Positions 40,133-51,316 are shown, counted from the first letter of the stretch. The stretch is DNA of 64,000 bases from Tritrichomonas musculus (GCA_039105265.1 JAPFFF010000015.1:248001-312000), one strand, 5' to 3'. Numbers and translations are program-made. Notes: generated by a model from the sequence alone, not told the origin.

Positions 40133-40380
40133 TTAAGGTACAAATCCAGTACGTTATTTTTTGAATAGGAGAACGTTTATTATTTGAATAGTTGCATGTC
40201 TCTGAAAAAGTTTAAATTGACTAGGTTTGTTTTTGACACATATTTTACAATTTAAATAAACAGTATGACATGTTATATGAAATGGATGAAAATAATCGGT
40301 TTTTATTTAACATGTCATCTTATTCTTTGAGAATGTCAAAAAAAATTGCGGTTACTAAACGTACTGGATTTGTACCTTAA
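40133..40380. mobile_element. 248-bp miniature element flanked by TTAA
   Basis: Perfect 23-bp inverted repeats (40133-40155 and 40358-40380; TTAAGGTACAAATCCAGTAC and inward). Each outer end is TTAA, the target site of piggyBac and Kolobok families. An inner 11-bp inverted repeat (ATGACATGTTA/TAACATGTCAT, about 40265-40318) gives a second hairpin. No coding capacity. Confidence 0.75.
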
Positions 40381-40480
40381 GCTAAAATTCAATTGAAGGG
40401 TCTGTTTCCTTTAAAATGAAGCTGTAATTATATTCGAATAATGTTTATAAAAAATCATTATTTAAAGAAAAAACCTTAAG

Positions 40481-41103
40481 TAAAGTCGAATTCAAAAAGC
40501 TTGGGACAAACTTTTTAAATATATACTGAAAAGTATTCAATTTTGTCCCAGCATGAATGATTTTTTTTGTGAGATATATTGAAAAAAATTGAATTGCTAA
40601 AGGGGAAAAAGGGGAAAATAATAAAAAAACAAAGAAAAAAAGTATCATTTTTATATAAAAACATATATTTTTGCATATGGATAATGTTGTATCTATCATT
40701 AATCCATATTTTGTAAGGAAAAAAATCCTCAAAAAAATACCATTTGCCTAATCTTTAGTGAAAATTATCATAGATCTTTGCTCTAATTCACTAGAAAACG
40801 CATGGTAAAGCCTGTAATGATATTAAGATAGAGTTTTTTTATAAACACATGCTCAAATACTATTTTTTGATCATGTTTACATAATATTTGATGATCATCG
40901 ATTTTTAAGAATTGAGCTGTAAATTGAAAGTTCGGTAATATATGTTTTGGCTCGTATTAGAAACGTTTTTCATTATTGATTGGAATTTTAGTGAGTATAA
41001 CTCAATAAATCAAGAAAAAAAATAATTGAAAAGAAGATTGTGTTTTTCACTTTTATCAGAATTTATTTGAGAAGTTCTCCCAAGCTTTTTGAATTCGACT
41101 TTA
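40481..41103. mobile_element. ~0.62-kb miniature element with TA-flanked inverted repeats
   Basis: TAAAGTCGAATTCAAAAAGC...TTGGGA (26 bp including TA) at 40481-40506 is perfectly reverse-complemented at 41078-41103. TA at each outer edge fits a Tc1/mariner-type target. The inside is AT-rich; one hydrophobic open frame (40445-40732) crosses the left end and is judged spurious. The right end lies only 57 nt from the pyrophosphatase ATG. Confidence 0.75.
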
Positions 41104-41135
41104 TACTATACCATTAATTTTAACAATTAGAATTG

Positions 41136-41160
41136 TCACTTTTTCAAAAAAAAAAATTTA
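41136..41160 (+). promoter_or_regulatory. Initiator TCACTTTTTC upstream of pyrophosphatase
   Basis: TCACTTTTTC with its A at 41138 lies 23 nt before the ATG and matches the trichomonad initiator. It lies just outside the miniature element, so the element inserted at about -35 relative to the start. Confidence 0.5.
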
Positions 41161-41835
41161 ATGACTAAAAAAGATCAAGATAACAATAAAATTGTAGAGA
41201 AGGGCGAAAACGTATTCTACGAATACTTAGACTCTTTATACAGAAAAGTCGAATTTCATAAAAAAAATAAAATAACATTTGTTGAACCAACAATGATGAT
41301 TCACCATCCGTGGCACAACGTCGAAATTGGACAATCGAGCCCCGATATCGTTAATTCCATAATTGAAATTCCAATGGATTCTCGTGTCAAAACCGAGCTT
41401 GATAAACCAACAGGATTATTAAAAGTGGATCGAATTCTTCATTCATCAATTATTTATCCAGCAAATTACGGATTCATTCCAGAGACATTAGCTGAAGATG
41501 GAGATCCCTTAGATATCTTAGTTTTATGCCAGCTCTCTGTACCTCCTTTATGCCTTATGTGTGCAAGGCCAATAGGTGTTATGCCTATGATTGATGGAAA
41601 TGATCCTGATGATAAGATTATTGCTGTATGCGTTTCTGATCCTGAATATAAAATTTATTATGATATTTCCGAGCTTCCGCCATACAAGTTAAAGAAAATT
41701 AACCAATTTTTCAACGATTATAAAACACTTGAACATAAAAAGGTACGCACATTTACTCCAATGGGTGCTGGGCATGCCAAAAGAATCATTGAACGATGCT
41801 ATCAAGCTTATCATGATCATTATCACATAGATTAG
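41161..41835 (+). CDS. Soluble inorganic pyrophosphatase (family I)
   Basis: 224 aa. It hydrolyses PPi to two phosphates in the cytosol and so drives biosynthetic reactions. Conserved motifs: HPWHNVEIG near residue 40, EIPMDSRVKTELDK (the ExxxxxKxE-type basic/acid region), LLKVDRILHSSIIYPANYGFIPETL and the signature DGDPLDILVL, with the metal-binding aspartates about 115-120. The length lies between bacterial (about 175) and animal (about 290) forms. No targeting peptide is evident. Parabasalids rely on PPi-linked enzymes, so a soluble PPase must balance PPi pools. Start choice is supported by the initiator 23 nt upstream. Confidence 0.95.
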   Translation: MTKKDQDNNKIVEKGENVFYEYLDSLYRKVEFHKKNKITFVEPTMMIHHPWHNVEIGQSSPDIVNSIIEIPMDSRVKTELDKPTGLLKVDRILHSSIIYPANYGFIPETLAEDGDPLDILVLCQLSVPPLCLMCARPIGVMPMIDGNDPDDKIIAVCVSDPEYKIYYDISELPPYKLKKINQFFNDYKTLEHKKVRTFTPMGAGHAKRIIERCYQAYHDHYHID

Positions 41836-42188
41836 AATGTCATTTATTGTGATCTTTTTTTTTAGATAAATACTCATTTTTCCTAATTTATTATTTAAAG
41901 ATATTAACTAATCATATATGCTATTAACATAATTTCATTGCTTTTTTACTCATCTTTTGTTTATATCTCTAAAACATTTAGAAATTTATAGAATTTGTAA
42001 AAATGGTATTTTATCATCTGCCGCTAATATACTATATTCAAAAAATAAAAACTTTCCACAATTTTCAATAGCTCATAAATTTTGAATTCGACGTTTTTTT
42101 TGATAAAATATTTGGTCGTGAATGCTTTTATAAAAAGATTTTGTTTTATTAATACTGTTTATTTTATTCACTTTCTTTGTTATGCTAT

Positions 42189-42800
42189 TTAGCAAGAGCA
42201 GCCTGACTTTTTGTCTTGTTTGTTTTCGAGTTGAACAACAGAGGAAGGAATTTGGAAATCATCCTTTGGTGCCTTTTCGAGGGCTCTTTTAACAATTGCT
42301 TCAAAAGCAGTCTGGACATTATCAGCTGTTTTAGCTGAAACTTCATAAAAGAGCATGTCTCCATTCATCTGAGCGAATTCGCGTGCTGCTGATTGTTGTA
42401 CTGCTTTTTCTGGAAGATCTGATTTGTTTCCAAGGAGCAAGAATGCAAAGTCATCAGCGTTAGAAAGGCCAAGCTGCATTGAAAATTCATTACGCCACTT
42501 TTTGATGTTTTCAAAAGATTGTGGTTTTGTGACATCATAAACAAGAATACAACAGTCAGTTCCGCGATAGAAGGTTGGGCCGAGAGATTGGAAACGTTCT
42601 TGTCCGGCAGTATCCCAAATTTGCAAAGTAATAAATTTACCATCTATATCGAGTTGCTTTGATGAGAAATCAGAACCGATTGTAGCCTTATATTGCGCTG
42701 TAAATTCTCGGTTAACGAACTGGTTAAGAAGAGATGTCTTACCGACGCCAGCATCTCCAAGAAGGAGAAGCTTGAGCATCTGACGACCACGAGAAGCCAT
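42189..42800 (-). CDS. Rab7-like small GTPase
   Basis: 203 aa. All five G motifs are present: GDAGVGKTSLL (P-loop), ATIGSDF (effector threonine), WDTAGQERFQSLGPTFYRG, NKSD and SAK. The effector region and LGPTFYRGTDCCILVYDVT closely follow Rab7, the late endosome/lysosome Rab. It ends in a CSC double-cysteine tail for geranylgeranylation. The start at 42800 is supported by TCACTTTTTTCATTA (its +1 A at 42821), an extended match to the trichomonad initiator. It is convergent with the pyrophosphatase gene. Confidence 0.95.
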   Translation of the reverse strand: MASRGRQMLKLLLLGDAGVGKTSLLNQFVNREFTAQYKATIGSDFSSKQLDIDGKFITLQIWDTAGQERFQSLGPTFYRGTDCCILVYDVTKPQSFENIKKWRNEFSMQLGLSNADDFAFLLLGNKSDLPEKAVQQSAAREFAQMNGDMLFYEVSAKTADNVQTAFEAIVKRALEKAPKDDFQIPSSVVQLENKQDKKSGCSC

Positions 42801-42823
42801 TTTTTAGTTAATGAAAAAAGTGA
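42801..42823 (-). promoter_or_regulatory. Extended initiator upstream of the Rab gene
   Basis: On the minus strand TCACTTTTTTCATTAACT precedes the ATG by about 20 nt. This is the best match in the window to the extended trichomonad initiator (TCA-Py-T-(T/A)-Py-T-CATTA). Confidence 0.6.
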
Positions 42824-45800
42824 CAAAAATTCAGTTGAATGATTGAATTTATAAAATATTATTTTTTATATCAAATATGCTCATTTTACTATACTTCAAA
42901 AAACATGATCAACATCCTAAAAACTTTGAATAACAAAAATACCACTCAAAATTTGAATTCTTTTCAATTTATATTGAAAAGAGCAATACATTTAACTGTA
43001 TCAATACAAAAAAAATTTTATATGATGAAAATTAGAAGCATTATTGCTTTTTTTGAAAATATATATATATATCATGATTATCTTTTTCATGTTAAACTTT
43101 AATATGTCATCAAATTTTGTTAGAGTTTTTACTCCAAAATCTGAAATATCTTAAAGTTTTAATCGATTCTTCATCAACTAAGTTGATAATTTTTTGTTCA
43201 CATATAGTATTGTAATACATCAATTAAATAACAAAAATAATAGTTTGAAAATATGAAAAGACTTTGGAATATAGTTTTTTCATGTCCCACTTTTTCAATA
43301 GATGCGTTATTTTGGGTATTTGAAAAAATCACTATTTTCAATATTTATTTATGCATTATTATTCTACTCATGATAATATGAAAAATATATCAATTTCATA
43401 ATTGTCTAAAATTTCTAACTATTTTTTCGAGTCACCTTCCATCGTGAAAAAATTGAATGAGCTTAATCTGGATAATGACCTTTGATGATCATGATTTTAA
43501 CCATATAAAATTCGTAATAATTTGGTTTTTGATTTAAATCATGTTCATTTTTTTTTATAACCATTATTGCAAATAAATTAATTATTTACTAGTTACATAT
43601 TATTAAATAAATGTAGATTTTAATTCATTTAAAATGAATATTATTTTATCTTTTTTTATTAAGATAAAAGTATTTTATTTTATTATCCTTTGAAAAAATG
43701 GGGCAGAAAAATACGTTAACCCAAAGACTTTCAAATCTTTATTTACAATCAAAACCTCACCTATAGGTTAAAAATATTTCAGCACTTTTTTATTTATCAA
43801 ATTGTTGAAATTAAGTCTTAACCCTGAAGAGATGAAAAGATATTAATAAAACATAAATTGAATTTTTGTATAAAAAGTTCAAAAAGTTTTGCTCATTTTA
43901 CGACTGAAAAATAATTTTGAAAAGATTATTTTTTTTAAGTCAAAAAATTCGATAGACTAACTTTTCCCCACTTTTTCTAAAATTTCTATTCTGTTATTTT
44001 TGAATATTTTTTAATCATCGTGGCAAGACATTTTACATTTCCTTCCTCTTTATTGAACGTATTTTCAGCCATACAATTCTATTTAAAAGCATGACACTAC
44101 ACATTTAATTGTTTAAACGCATTGGAACGCAGAAACGATTGAAATACTCAATCTTATTTTTATATCAGAAACGATGATTGCGTTAGTGCATATAAACTTA
44201 TATTAACAGGCTATAGTTTTACAATCATGTATCTTTTTTATGATACTATTTCTAAATTTGATCACATAATGAACATATAAATTCACGAAAATATAATTAT
44301 GTACTTGAGATCGCCAATCTACTTTTACAATAGCAAGAAGAACAAATGAATTGATTTAACTAACTTCATAAATAAACAAATCTTTTTTCTAATTATTCTT
44401 TCATATTTTTAAACTTATATATAAACCATTGAAAATAAAATAAATTGAATTATTTTTAATCGTAGATGGTCAGTTTAAAATAATACTTGCTCTTTTTTTT
44501 TGGTTTCGTATCAGAGGCAACAGTTTTTAAGTTTCATTATTTCACCATTTAGAACAAATTTATGAATGAAGCTTTACTGCTAGCAGCGATATTTTCTAGA
44601 AAAAATGATTTTTTTAAGATCATCTACCAAATTCCTTCACTTCTGTAAAAGATTTTTCATTATTTGAACATCTAAGCAATACAGAGACTGACTTTCATAT
44701 AAAATAATGACATTAAATGGAAATATTTCTCATTATTATGTTATTTTTATTTCCCTACGACATAATTCACTTATGCTTTTTTATGAGAAATTTTATGATG
44801 TAATATATTAGTAAAACCACTAAATTTAAAATATTTGTTTTAGATTTATATGTTAAAATTTTAAAGTTGTTTTGGCTCAAAATCTTTATTCCCTTCACTC
44901 TCAATTTTTCTGAAGAAAAAAAACATGAGCTCAGAAATAAATTGAATGATTATAGAATTGCAAAATAAACATTCAAAATAAAAAATTAAAATATCTCCAC
45001 CAAAAAATCATTAAATAAAGCATTTTATTAAATCAAATGATAAAATATTATATTTTAGTAAATGAATATATGCACCAAAAGATGAAAAAGATGACTTTTC
45101 CTTATGAGGGAATAGTTTTGAGAAGATCATATCATAAAATAATGAGGTTTACAACATTGAATATTTGAATGCATAAAGTCAAAAAATAAAATGAATTGAA
45201 TGATTTTTAACGTCCTTCAGAAATGTTTAAACAAATGATTCCGAGTAAATAAGTCTTCGTGCATTTAATATATCCATATATAAATTATGCTTTATGAATA
45301 ATTTCAGATTCCCTACAAACAAATAGAGAGTTTTTCCTAATATTTTTATTTTGAATTGACAAATCTTATATTAATTTCTAAATTAAATAACAATTTTAAC
45401 GAAATCGCTCTATTTTATTTTAGAAAGCATGTATATTTAACTTTTGTGCCAATTATTTAGATGTTTATCATTCATTTAAAAAGTTATTAGAACTTTTCTT
45501 TGTTATTATTCATGAATGCATTTTCGTATTGTATAGACAATTTTTTAATTAATTGAAATAATTATATTTTATATTAATGCTTAATTCTATTTTAAACTTA
45601 AAAATTCAAATTATTATTCAAAATATCAAGATATATTTGAAATCTGCTAGAACAAATAAATATTCAAAACTATTCCCTTAATTGAAAATAATTGAGAGAT
45701 CATTGAAATAAGAATAAAGGCATTCAATTAAAAAAACTAAAATATCTTGCTGGAAATAATTAAAACTATATTTCCAATCTAAGATAAACTTAATTATATA

Positions 45801-45875
45801 AGTAATAGAATAAATAAACGAGTTTAAAATGCGTATATTTTAGATATTTGGTTTTTCATTCAAAACAATTGAGAG
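42824..45875. other. About 3-kb gene-free region
   Basis: No supported gene. Short open frames (for example 42839-43102) have random AT-rich composition. I see no transposon ends, tRNA or rRNA. It could hold non-coding RNA genes, which cannot be recognised by eye here. Confidence 0.5.
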
Positions 45876-46353
45876 TAGACTTGTTATTCTCCGATTCTCG
45901 AGATCGATAATTGATTGACTTTTTGATATCGATACATAAATATACACAGATTCTCGAGATCGATTTCAGAGATCGAGAATTTTTTTTCTCAGCTTTTGAT
46001 ATCAGAATTTTCAATTAAACTTTTTGATAAATATATGATCGTAATTCATTCTCAAATATTTCATAAAAAAGAATGTATTTTTTGATTTTAATCTTAAAAT
46101 AAACATCAATACATTATATTATTTATTTTTAAATATTATAAAATCACAAATACCAATTATAAAAAAAGATAAATCTGTTTGAGATCTCGAGATCTCGGTA
46201 ATTGATATCAAGTTTACAATTATTTTCATATCACATTTCATATCTGATATCTTGATAATCGATAATCTCGATATCAGATTTTTAAACTGATAATCGAGTA
46301 TCAGATGCAAAAAAGTGACGTTTTTGATATCGATTCTCAAAATAACAAGTCTA
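45876..46353. mobile_element. 478-bp non-autonomous element with perfect 8-bp target duplication
   Basis: Inverted repeats TAGACTTGTTATT (45876-45888) and AATAACAAGTCTA (46341-46353) are perfect, and ATTGAGAG duplicates exactly at 45868-45875 and 46354-46361. The inside is packed with overlapping palindromes (GATATC, CTCGAG, ATCGAT and variants, for example near 45895-45990 and 46180-46340). The 8-bp duplication fits hAT-type transposition. No coding capacity. Confidence 0.85.
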
Positions 46354-46364
46354 ATTGAGAGATA

Positions 46365-47705
46365 AAGTGGTAGCAAAAAAGATACGTCACTTTTCAACGT
46401 ATTTTAATTGAATTTCTCTCAAAAAGTGGAACAAAATGACGAATCTTTTTTAAAAAACGAATAAAAATAAAATTATTTTTTTAAAAATGATTTTTATTTA
46501 GTATTTTGTAGGATAGCCATTGTTTTGTATAACTTGTTGCATTCTTGATGTCATTGAATTAATTAAATTATGAATTAATGTGATTTCTACATTTTCCCAT
46601 GTATCGAATATTGTATTGATCAAGTCATCTTCGCTTTGTGGATTTAGTTCATCAACACGGCTCTTGAGGATACTCCATAGGTTTTCTATGGGATTTAAAT
46701 CAGGTGAATTGCTTGGCCAATTCTGTAGTACATTATAATAATCAATTAGATAATCCATGTTCAATTGTGATCTATGAGGAGTTGCGCCATCTTGCATCAA
46801 TGTCCAATTGAATTGTCCATAAGTTTCATTCATCCCAACTATTAAGCCTGATCCATCGATGTATTCATCTATATAGATTTCTGAATCAATTGATCCTTTG
46901 ATTGCAATTAGCGGCGTTGTATAATTCTTTGAGATCCCGCCGAACACCATCACTTTCTTTGGGTATTTGTTTGTAGCTCTGAAAATATCTGGAGTAACTT
47001 CTCCTTTGCGCCTCCAAATCCATCTATGCGAGGGACTTAATTCAAATGAGCATTCGTCAGTAAAAAGAACGCTGTCCCAATCGGTTTGTTGCTGAAAGTG
47101 ATACTGGCAAAATGATATTCGATTTTGCCTCAGATTGTCAGTGACAGCGAAAGTATGAATTGGAGGAAGAAAATGAAAAAGATGTTTATGTTTCACTGTA
47201 TAAACTAATGATGGTGAAATAGATGTATTGAAATTTTGAGATACAATTGATGCTATTGTTTGGCCCGACATTCTTCTGTTTTGCATTGTTAAATTGATAA
47301 TCTCGTTTTGAGCATCATCAGTTGCTTTGATTGGTGCGCCTATTTTGTGTTTTAATTCGAAAATATTCTCATCTAATTGAAGTGAATTTCTAACTGAACG
47401 TATTAAATCACGACTGAATCCGGTTTCCCGAGAAATTGCACTAATATTATTTGTTTTTTGTTACCATTTGATTATTTCGACTCGAGAATTTATCATCGAC
47501 AATGGCATTTGTCCAAACATTTATGACTGTGATTTGAGTTTAAAAACTCAAAAATTTGAATGTAAATTTTTCAAAAAAATTCTGAAAAAAAATTTAAAAC
47601 AATTCAAAAAGTTAACAATAGTTTATAATTTCTGAGAAAAAATTTTATATCAAATTTTCGACCAATAAGGCCAATCAAAGTGACGTATCGTTTTTGTATC
47701 CACTT
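46365..47705 (-). mobile_element. Tc1-like transposon with ~31-bp inverted repeats
   Basis: TAAAGTGG...GATACGTCACTTT occurs at the left end (from 46363) and reverse-complemented at the right end (to 47707), with about four differences. TA flanks each end, as expected for Tc1. The element lies 9-11 bp from the end of the 478-bp element. Confidence 0.85.
46498..47520 (-). pseudogene. Tc1-family transposase (DD34E) with one in-frame stop
   Basis: The full frame starts at ATG 47520 (MFGQMPLSMINSRVEIIKW) and is interrupted by a TAA at 47461-47463; the frame then continues unbroken to 46498. An internal Met at 47286 would give a 262-aa product lacking the first HTH. DNA binding: ISAISRETGFSRDLIRSV (HTH) and GAPIKATDDAQNEI. 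Catalytic residues: Asp in VLFTDECSFEL, Asp in WTLMQDGATPHR and Glu in LNPIENLWSILK, with 34 residues between the last two (DD34E). WRRKGE and SPDLNPIENLW are typical of Tc1. If the stop is real, the copy is inactive unless read through. All catalytic residues remain, so it is a young copy. Confidence 0.85.
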
Positions 47706-48008
47706 TAATTGAAACAAGAATTAATGTATTCAATTTAAAAATAAACAATATCCTAGTAAATTTAACGATATTTATATTATTTCTCTGGCAAAAATAGAAT
47801 TAAATTGATGATAAGTATTCAAAATAATATTAGTTAATTATAAGCTTATTACCAATTTCAAATATCCTTCAAAATTTCCATGAATACTAGTAATATATTA
47901 TATGAGTTATTTCAAAACTAATTATATATTGAATGGGGTTTGAAAAAAGCTTTCAATCGGTGCGAGCCATTTTGTGAGTTCTCAATTTGCATCAAAATGT
48001 TATATGTG

Positions 48009-50540
48009 TTACTTGAAAAAATGATTGTTACCATTGAAATAATTGTTCTTCAAATGATCTTTCAATACACTACCCAAAACTAAATGATTATTGGTCCAAG
48101 TTGATTCATCATTTGTTGTAAATCCATCAATGAGAATATCATTACCATCATCATCGTAAAACCTAAATACTTTTTTAGGACTAATTGAAATGAATGCATC
48201 AATCCTTTCATCACCATCATCACTTCTAATAACTCTACCAATTTTAAGGAAATCATTAATTCTCATTACACCTCTAAATATAGATAAGTTCATGAATGAT
48301 ATTGGTTTATATATTTCAAATAATTGGAAGCAATCATCATCATTTATTTCAAGTGAGGTATTTAATCCTAGTTGATCAGTGTCCTGTGGATGGTGATGAT
48401 TGAGTGAATTAACTAATACATCATCTGTAAATCTTACTGAAGCAGCATATTCTTCCATTGAGTTTATTTCAATTGCAGCAACAGGACCACCAGCCATCGC
48501 CATACATTGAGTTTCAGCTTCTCACCCTTCTTTAGTAAATGTAACAACTTTATCAGGAACTTTCTCGGTAACATTAAGAAATTCTCTTGTAATGTTTATT
48601 CTTCGTAAGCATTCAATATCGCATGTATAATTCTCTTTTTCACATTTAGCACTACAAATAACTGTTCCAATAGGTTTACCGTGTTCATTCGTAATACGAT
48701 TTGGTAAATGTATTCTTAGGAATTCAGCTTCATCAATCAAGTTAATATTTTCAGGTATATCAGTTATTGATAATAAATATTTGATAGTAGAACTATTATT
48801 ATTTTCGGAACAAAGTTCCTCAGGATTGGAAATCCGTTCAGGTTCGTTGATTGTTTGTTGTTCTATTGATTTATTGATGTCCATTTCATAATCAGGTGTT
48901 AGTCCAAATGTTTGTGTGAAGAATTGATCATTTACTAAATTACTATATTTAACATCAACAACACATAATCTAACAATATCATCAACCTTTTGAAATTGAA
49001 GTGTTCCTTTCGGGTTCCTAACACTATCTTTAATATCGAACCAATCTTGATTTAAACTAATTTGTGTGCCATTTTCTTTTAATACCATCACCAGCAGTAT
49101 ATGAACTTGAACCACCTCCAATTGCTTCTAATTTGTTTTTGTCATTAATTTTAATAGTAGAACCATCAACAGACGTACTAAATTTATTATCTACCAAGAT
49201 CAAGCCATTACCAGCTGTATATGTTGGAATAGTTGGTTGAGGAACATTAAGAATACCATTTTCTCATTTAATTGTTGTACCATCTACACGAGCTCTAATA
49301 GTTGGGTTATTGTTAGGACTTTGTCAGGATCGAAGATCTTCAATTTCAATTCCATCACCAGCAGTATATGTTTTTCCTTCATTAATTGCTGTTAATTGAT
49401 TCTGATCAATAAGTTTAATTGTTGAGTTATCAATTGAGACATCAAATTTATTGTTTGCATCTAATGAAAGTGCTTTACCTGCAGTATATGTTGGAATAGT
49501 TGGCTGAATAGCTGTTAATTCATTTTTGTCATTAACTTTAATGGTTGTATCATCAGCTTTAACATCAAATGTATCATCAGGGTTTAAATTAAATGCTTTC
49601 CCAGCTTTGTATTCTTTACCATCACCACCATCTCCTCCATTAATGACTTCTAATTGATTCTTATCATTGACTTGCATTAATTGTATTATTCTTGATTTGA
49701 ATACCTTTACCAGCTGTGTAATCAGATGATGACCCACTTGATGATCCTGAATTAACGACAGAAAGCAATCCTTCAGAATTGAGACATAATGCTGAATCAT
49801 ATTTGACTGAAATCATTCTATCCTCTAATGAAATTGCATGGCCAGCTTTATAATCAGTATTTTCATCCACTTGTTGTTTTGTGTAAGACATGTTTTGAAT
49901 TTCGTTGATAATAATTTAACGTTAATGCAAATGAATATGACGAGCTCAGATAACCTAGTATTCAAGCATCAATTCAAGAACAAACTGTTGTACATCAATG
50001 GTGTTATTTGTCAAAATAAATAAACCAAACCTTAAACATATCTTTTAGGTGAGTAACTTCATACTTTTTGTATTTGCATAGAACAGTATTAGTGAAACAA
50101 ATGAATGAATCCAAATAATTATCTCTTTCAACGAATGAAGCATAGCATCACCAACCATTGCATTACTGAACAAACATCTACAATGAATAACATGAATGAA
50201 TTTGTTGTTTTTACTAATGAACGTTCATAACATTTTGATGGTGAATTACCTGCACCATTAACATAGAAATAAGTTTTTGTGATAATTGGTCTTTCAATCT
50301 TGGTCAATGCAAATGGGTCCTCATCTGATGATGTTGATAAAGTCATTATGCAAAAATAAATTTATACGTTACGATCTTTGAATGTGAATGCTCAATCAAG
50401 TAATGGCTTATTGATTTACATTAAATGTTCTGGTATATGTGTTCCGTGATAAACTAAACCATTTTTGGCATCCATTGTGAAGAAAGTATCTTGACAAATC
50501 CATAATTCGGCCGGGGGTGGATGATGTATTGTGTCAACAA
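48009..50540 (-). mobile_element. Second virus-like fibre-gene block, broken
   Basis: Minus-strand frames of lower A+T encode a repetitive shaft: six or seven units with the motif Y-T/K-A-G-x-G/A-I/L-x-L/I (for example YTAGKALSL, YTAGKGIQI, YKAGHAISL), each followed by an (N/S)-T-I-K and 'QLTAI'-like turn. This is the pattern of trimeric viral or phage fibres (49,1-49,9 kb). Downstream are globular pieces at 48522-49121 and 48009-48503, the latter possibly a head domain. It probably belongs to the same Maverick/Polinton-type family as the 34.5-40 kb block, but no core viral gene is present. Several breaks; old. Confidence 0.45.
49130..49890 (-). repeat. Repeated fibre-shaft modules, about 110-150 bp each
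   Basis: The DNA for the A-G motif recurs as CCAGCAGTATATG or close variants near 49087, 49212, 49350, 49478, 49600, 49710 and 49842. Spacing of about 110-150 bp gives a shaft of short beta repeats. Confidence 0.6.
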
Positions 50541-50555
50541 TGCAGTCATCTTGTG

Positions 50556-50939
50556 TCAGGCAAAGATATTCGTGAATCTGCGAATCTTGCCTGACATGCA
50601 ATCATTGCTAAGCTGATGACGATATATTATGTCAACCAAGATGAGTTCATCTTCTATTTTAAGCAACATTCTAGATGGTGGATTTCCAAATAATGTAACC
50701 ACTGGAGTCAAATTTTGAATTGCTTTGTAATATGCTTTACTATGAATTCCTAGGAATTTAATAGTTAAATGAACAGTAATATCTTTTTTATGTTCTTTAA
50801 TGAAGTTAATTTGATCCAAAAGCGTTGGTGCAGAGCGAAAATCTGATTTGTTCAATAGTTTATGGAAAACTGGTCCTTCTGATTCTCCTAAAAGATCGAT
50901 GCACTTTTGGAGGGTTGGTATAGAAACGGCAGCTAGCAT
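50556..50939 (-). pseudogene. Transposase-like HTH protein fragment
   Basis: The sequence includes MLLKIEDELILVDIIYRHQL followed by SNDCMSGKIRRFTN. This resembles the CENP-B/Tc5-type HTH found near the N-terminus of DDE-1 transposases (P-x-x-L-x-x-E-D-E, then I-x-x-Q-x-x-x-x-C/D-x-x-x-x-I-R). The frame runs into the fibre block at its C-terminal side without a catalytic domain. Either a truncated transposase or the flank disrupted by the virus-like element. Confidence 0.35.
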
Positions 50940-51172
50940 AAAAGAACTGTATTAACGTAAAAATTATTCAAATAAATGGGTTTAACGAACAAAACTTTTG
51001 AAAAAAAGACGTTAAAATTTTTTTAGAATGATTAAAGTGGAATACAGAAACAGGTATTAATAAATTTTTTTATATAATATGATTTTATTTAGTATATATA
51101 TTCAATATATAGAATGTGATCTTAATCACTTTAATAGAAAGAGTATTAGATGATGATTAACAAGAAAACTCA

Positions 51173-51316
51173 TGAAAATCAAACAAGCATATGAATCATC
51201 TGCTAATTCTGAGTTAATCCGATCATCTTGGGAATCGACTGGATTTAAAATAACTCTTTCTCAAGGTGAGGTTTCATCATATTCTTTTTCTGAAGTTCTT
51301 CATGAAAGCCCTCGAT
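51173..51316 (+). pseudogene. Possible transposase C-terminal fragment
   Basis: A 47-codon frame with an ATG (MKIKQAYESSANSELIRSSW, then ESTGFKITLSQGE) recalls the helix-rich end of DDE endonuclease transposases, where R-xx-W/F-E-xxG precedes the C-terminus. It is on the opposite strand from the HTH fragment, so the two need not be related. Weak evidence. Confidence 0.25.

Noticed and set aside
40445-40732. Hydrophobic open frame over the left end of the TA-flanked element
   Set aside because: Composition is AT-noise (F/L/I/K), it crosses an element boundary and has no family resemblance.
42839-43102. 87-codon frame upstream of the Rab gene
   Set aside because: It overlaps the Rab promoter side and reads as AT-rich noise.
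46119-46397. Open frame in the palindrome-rich element
   Set aside because: It arises from palindromic filler and spans the element end, the target duplication and the Tc1 end.
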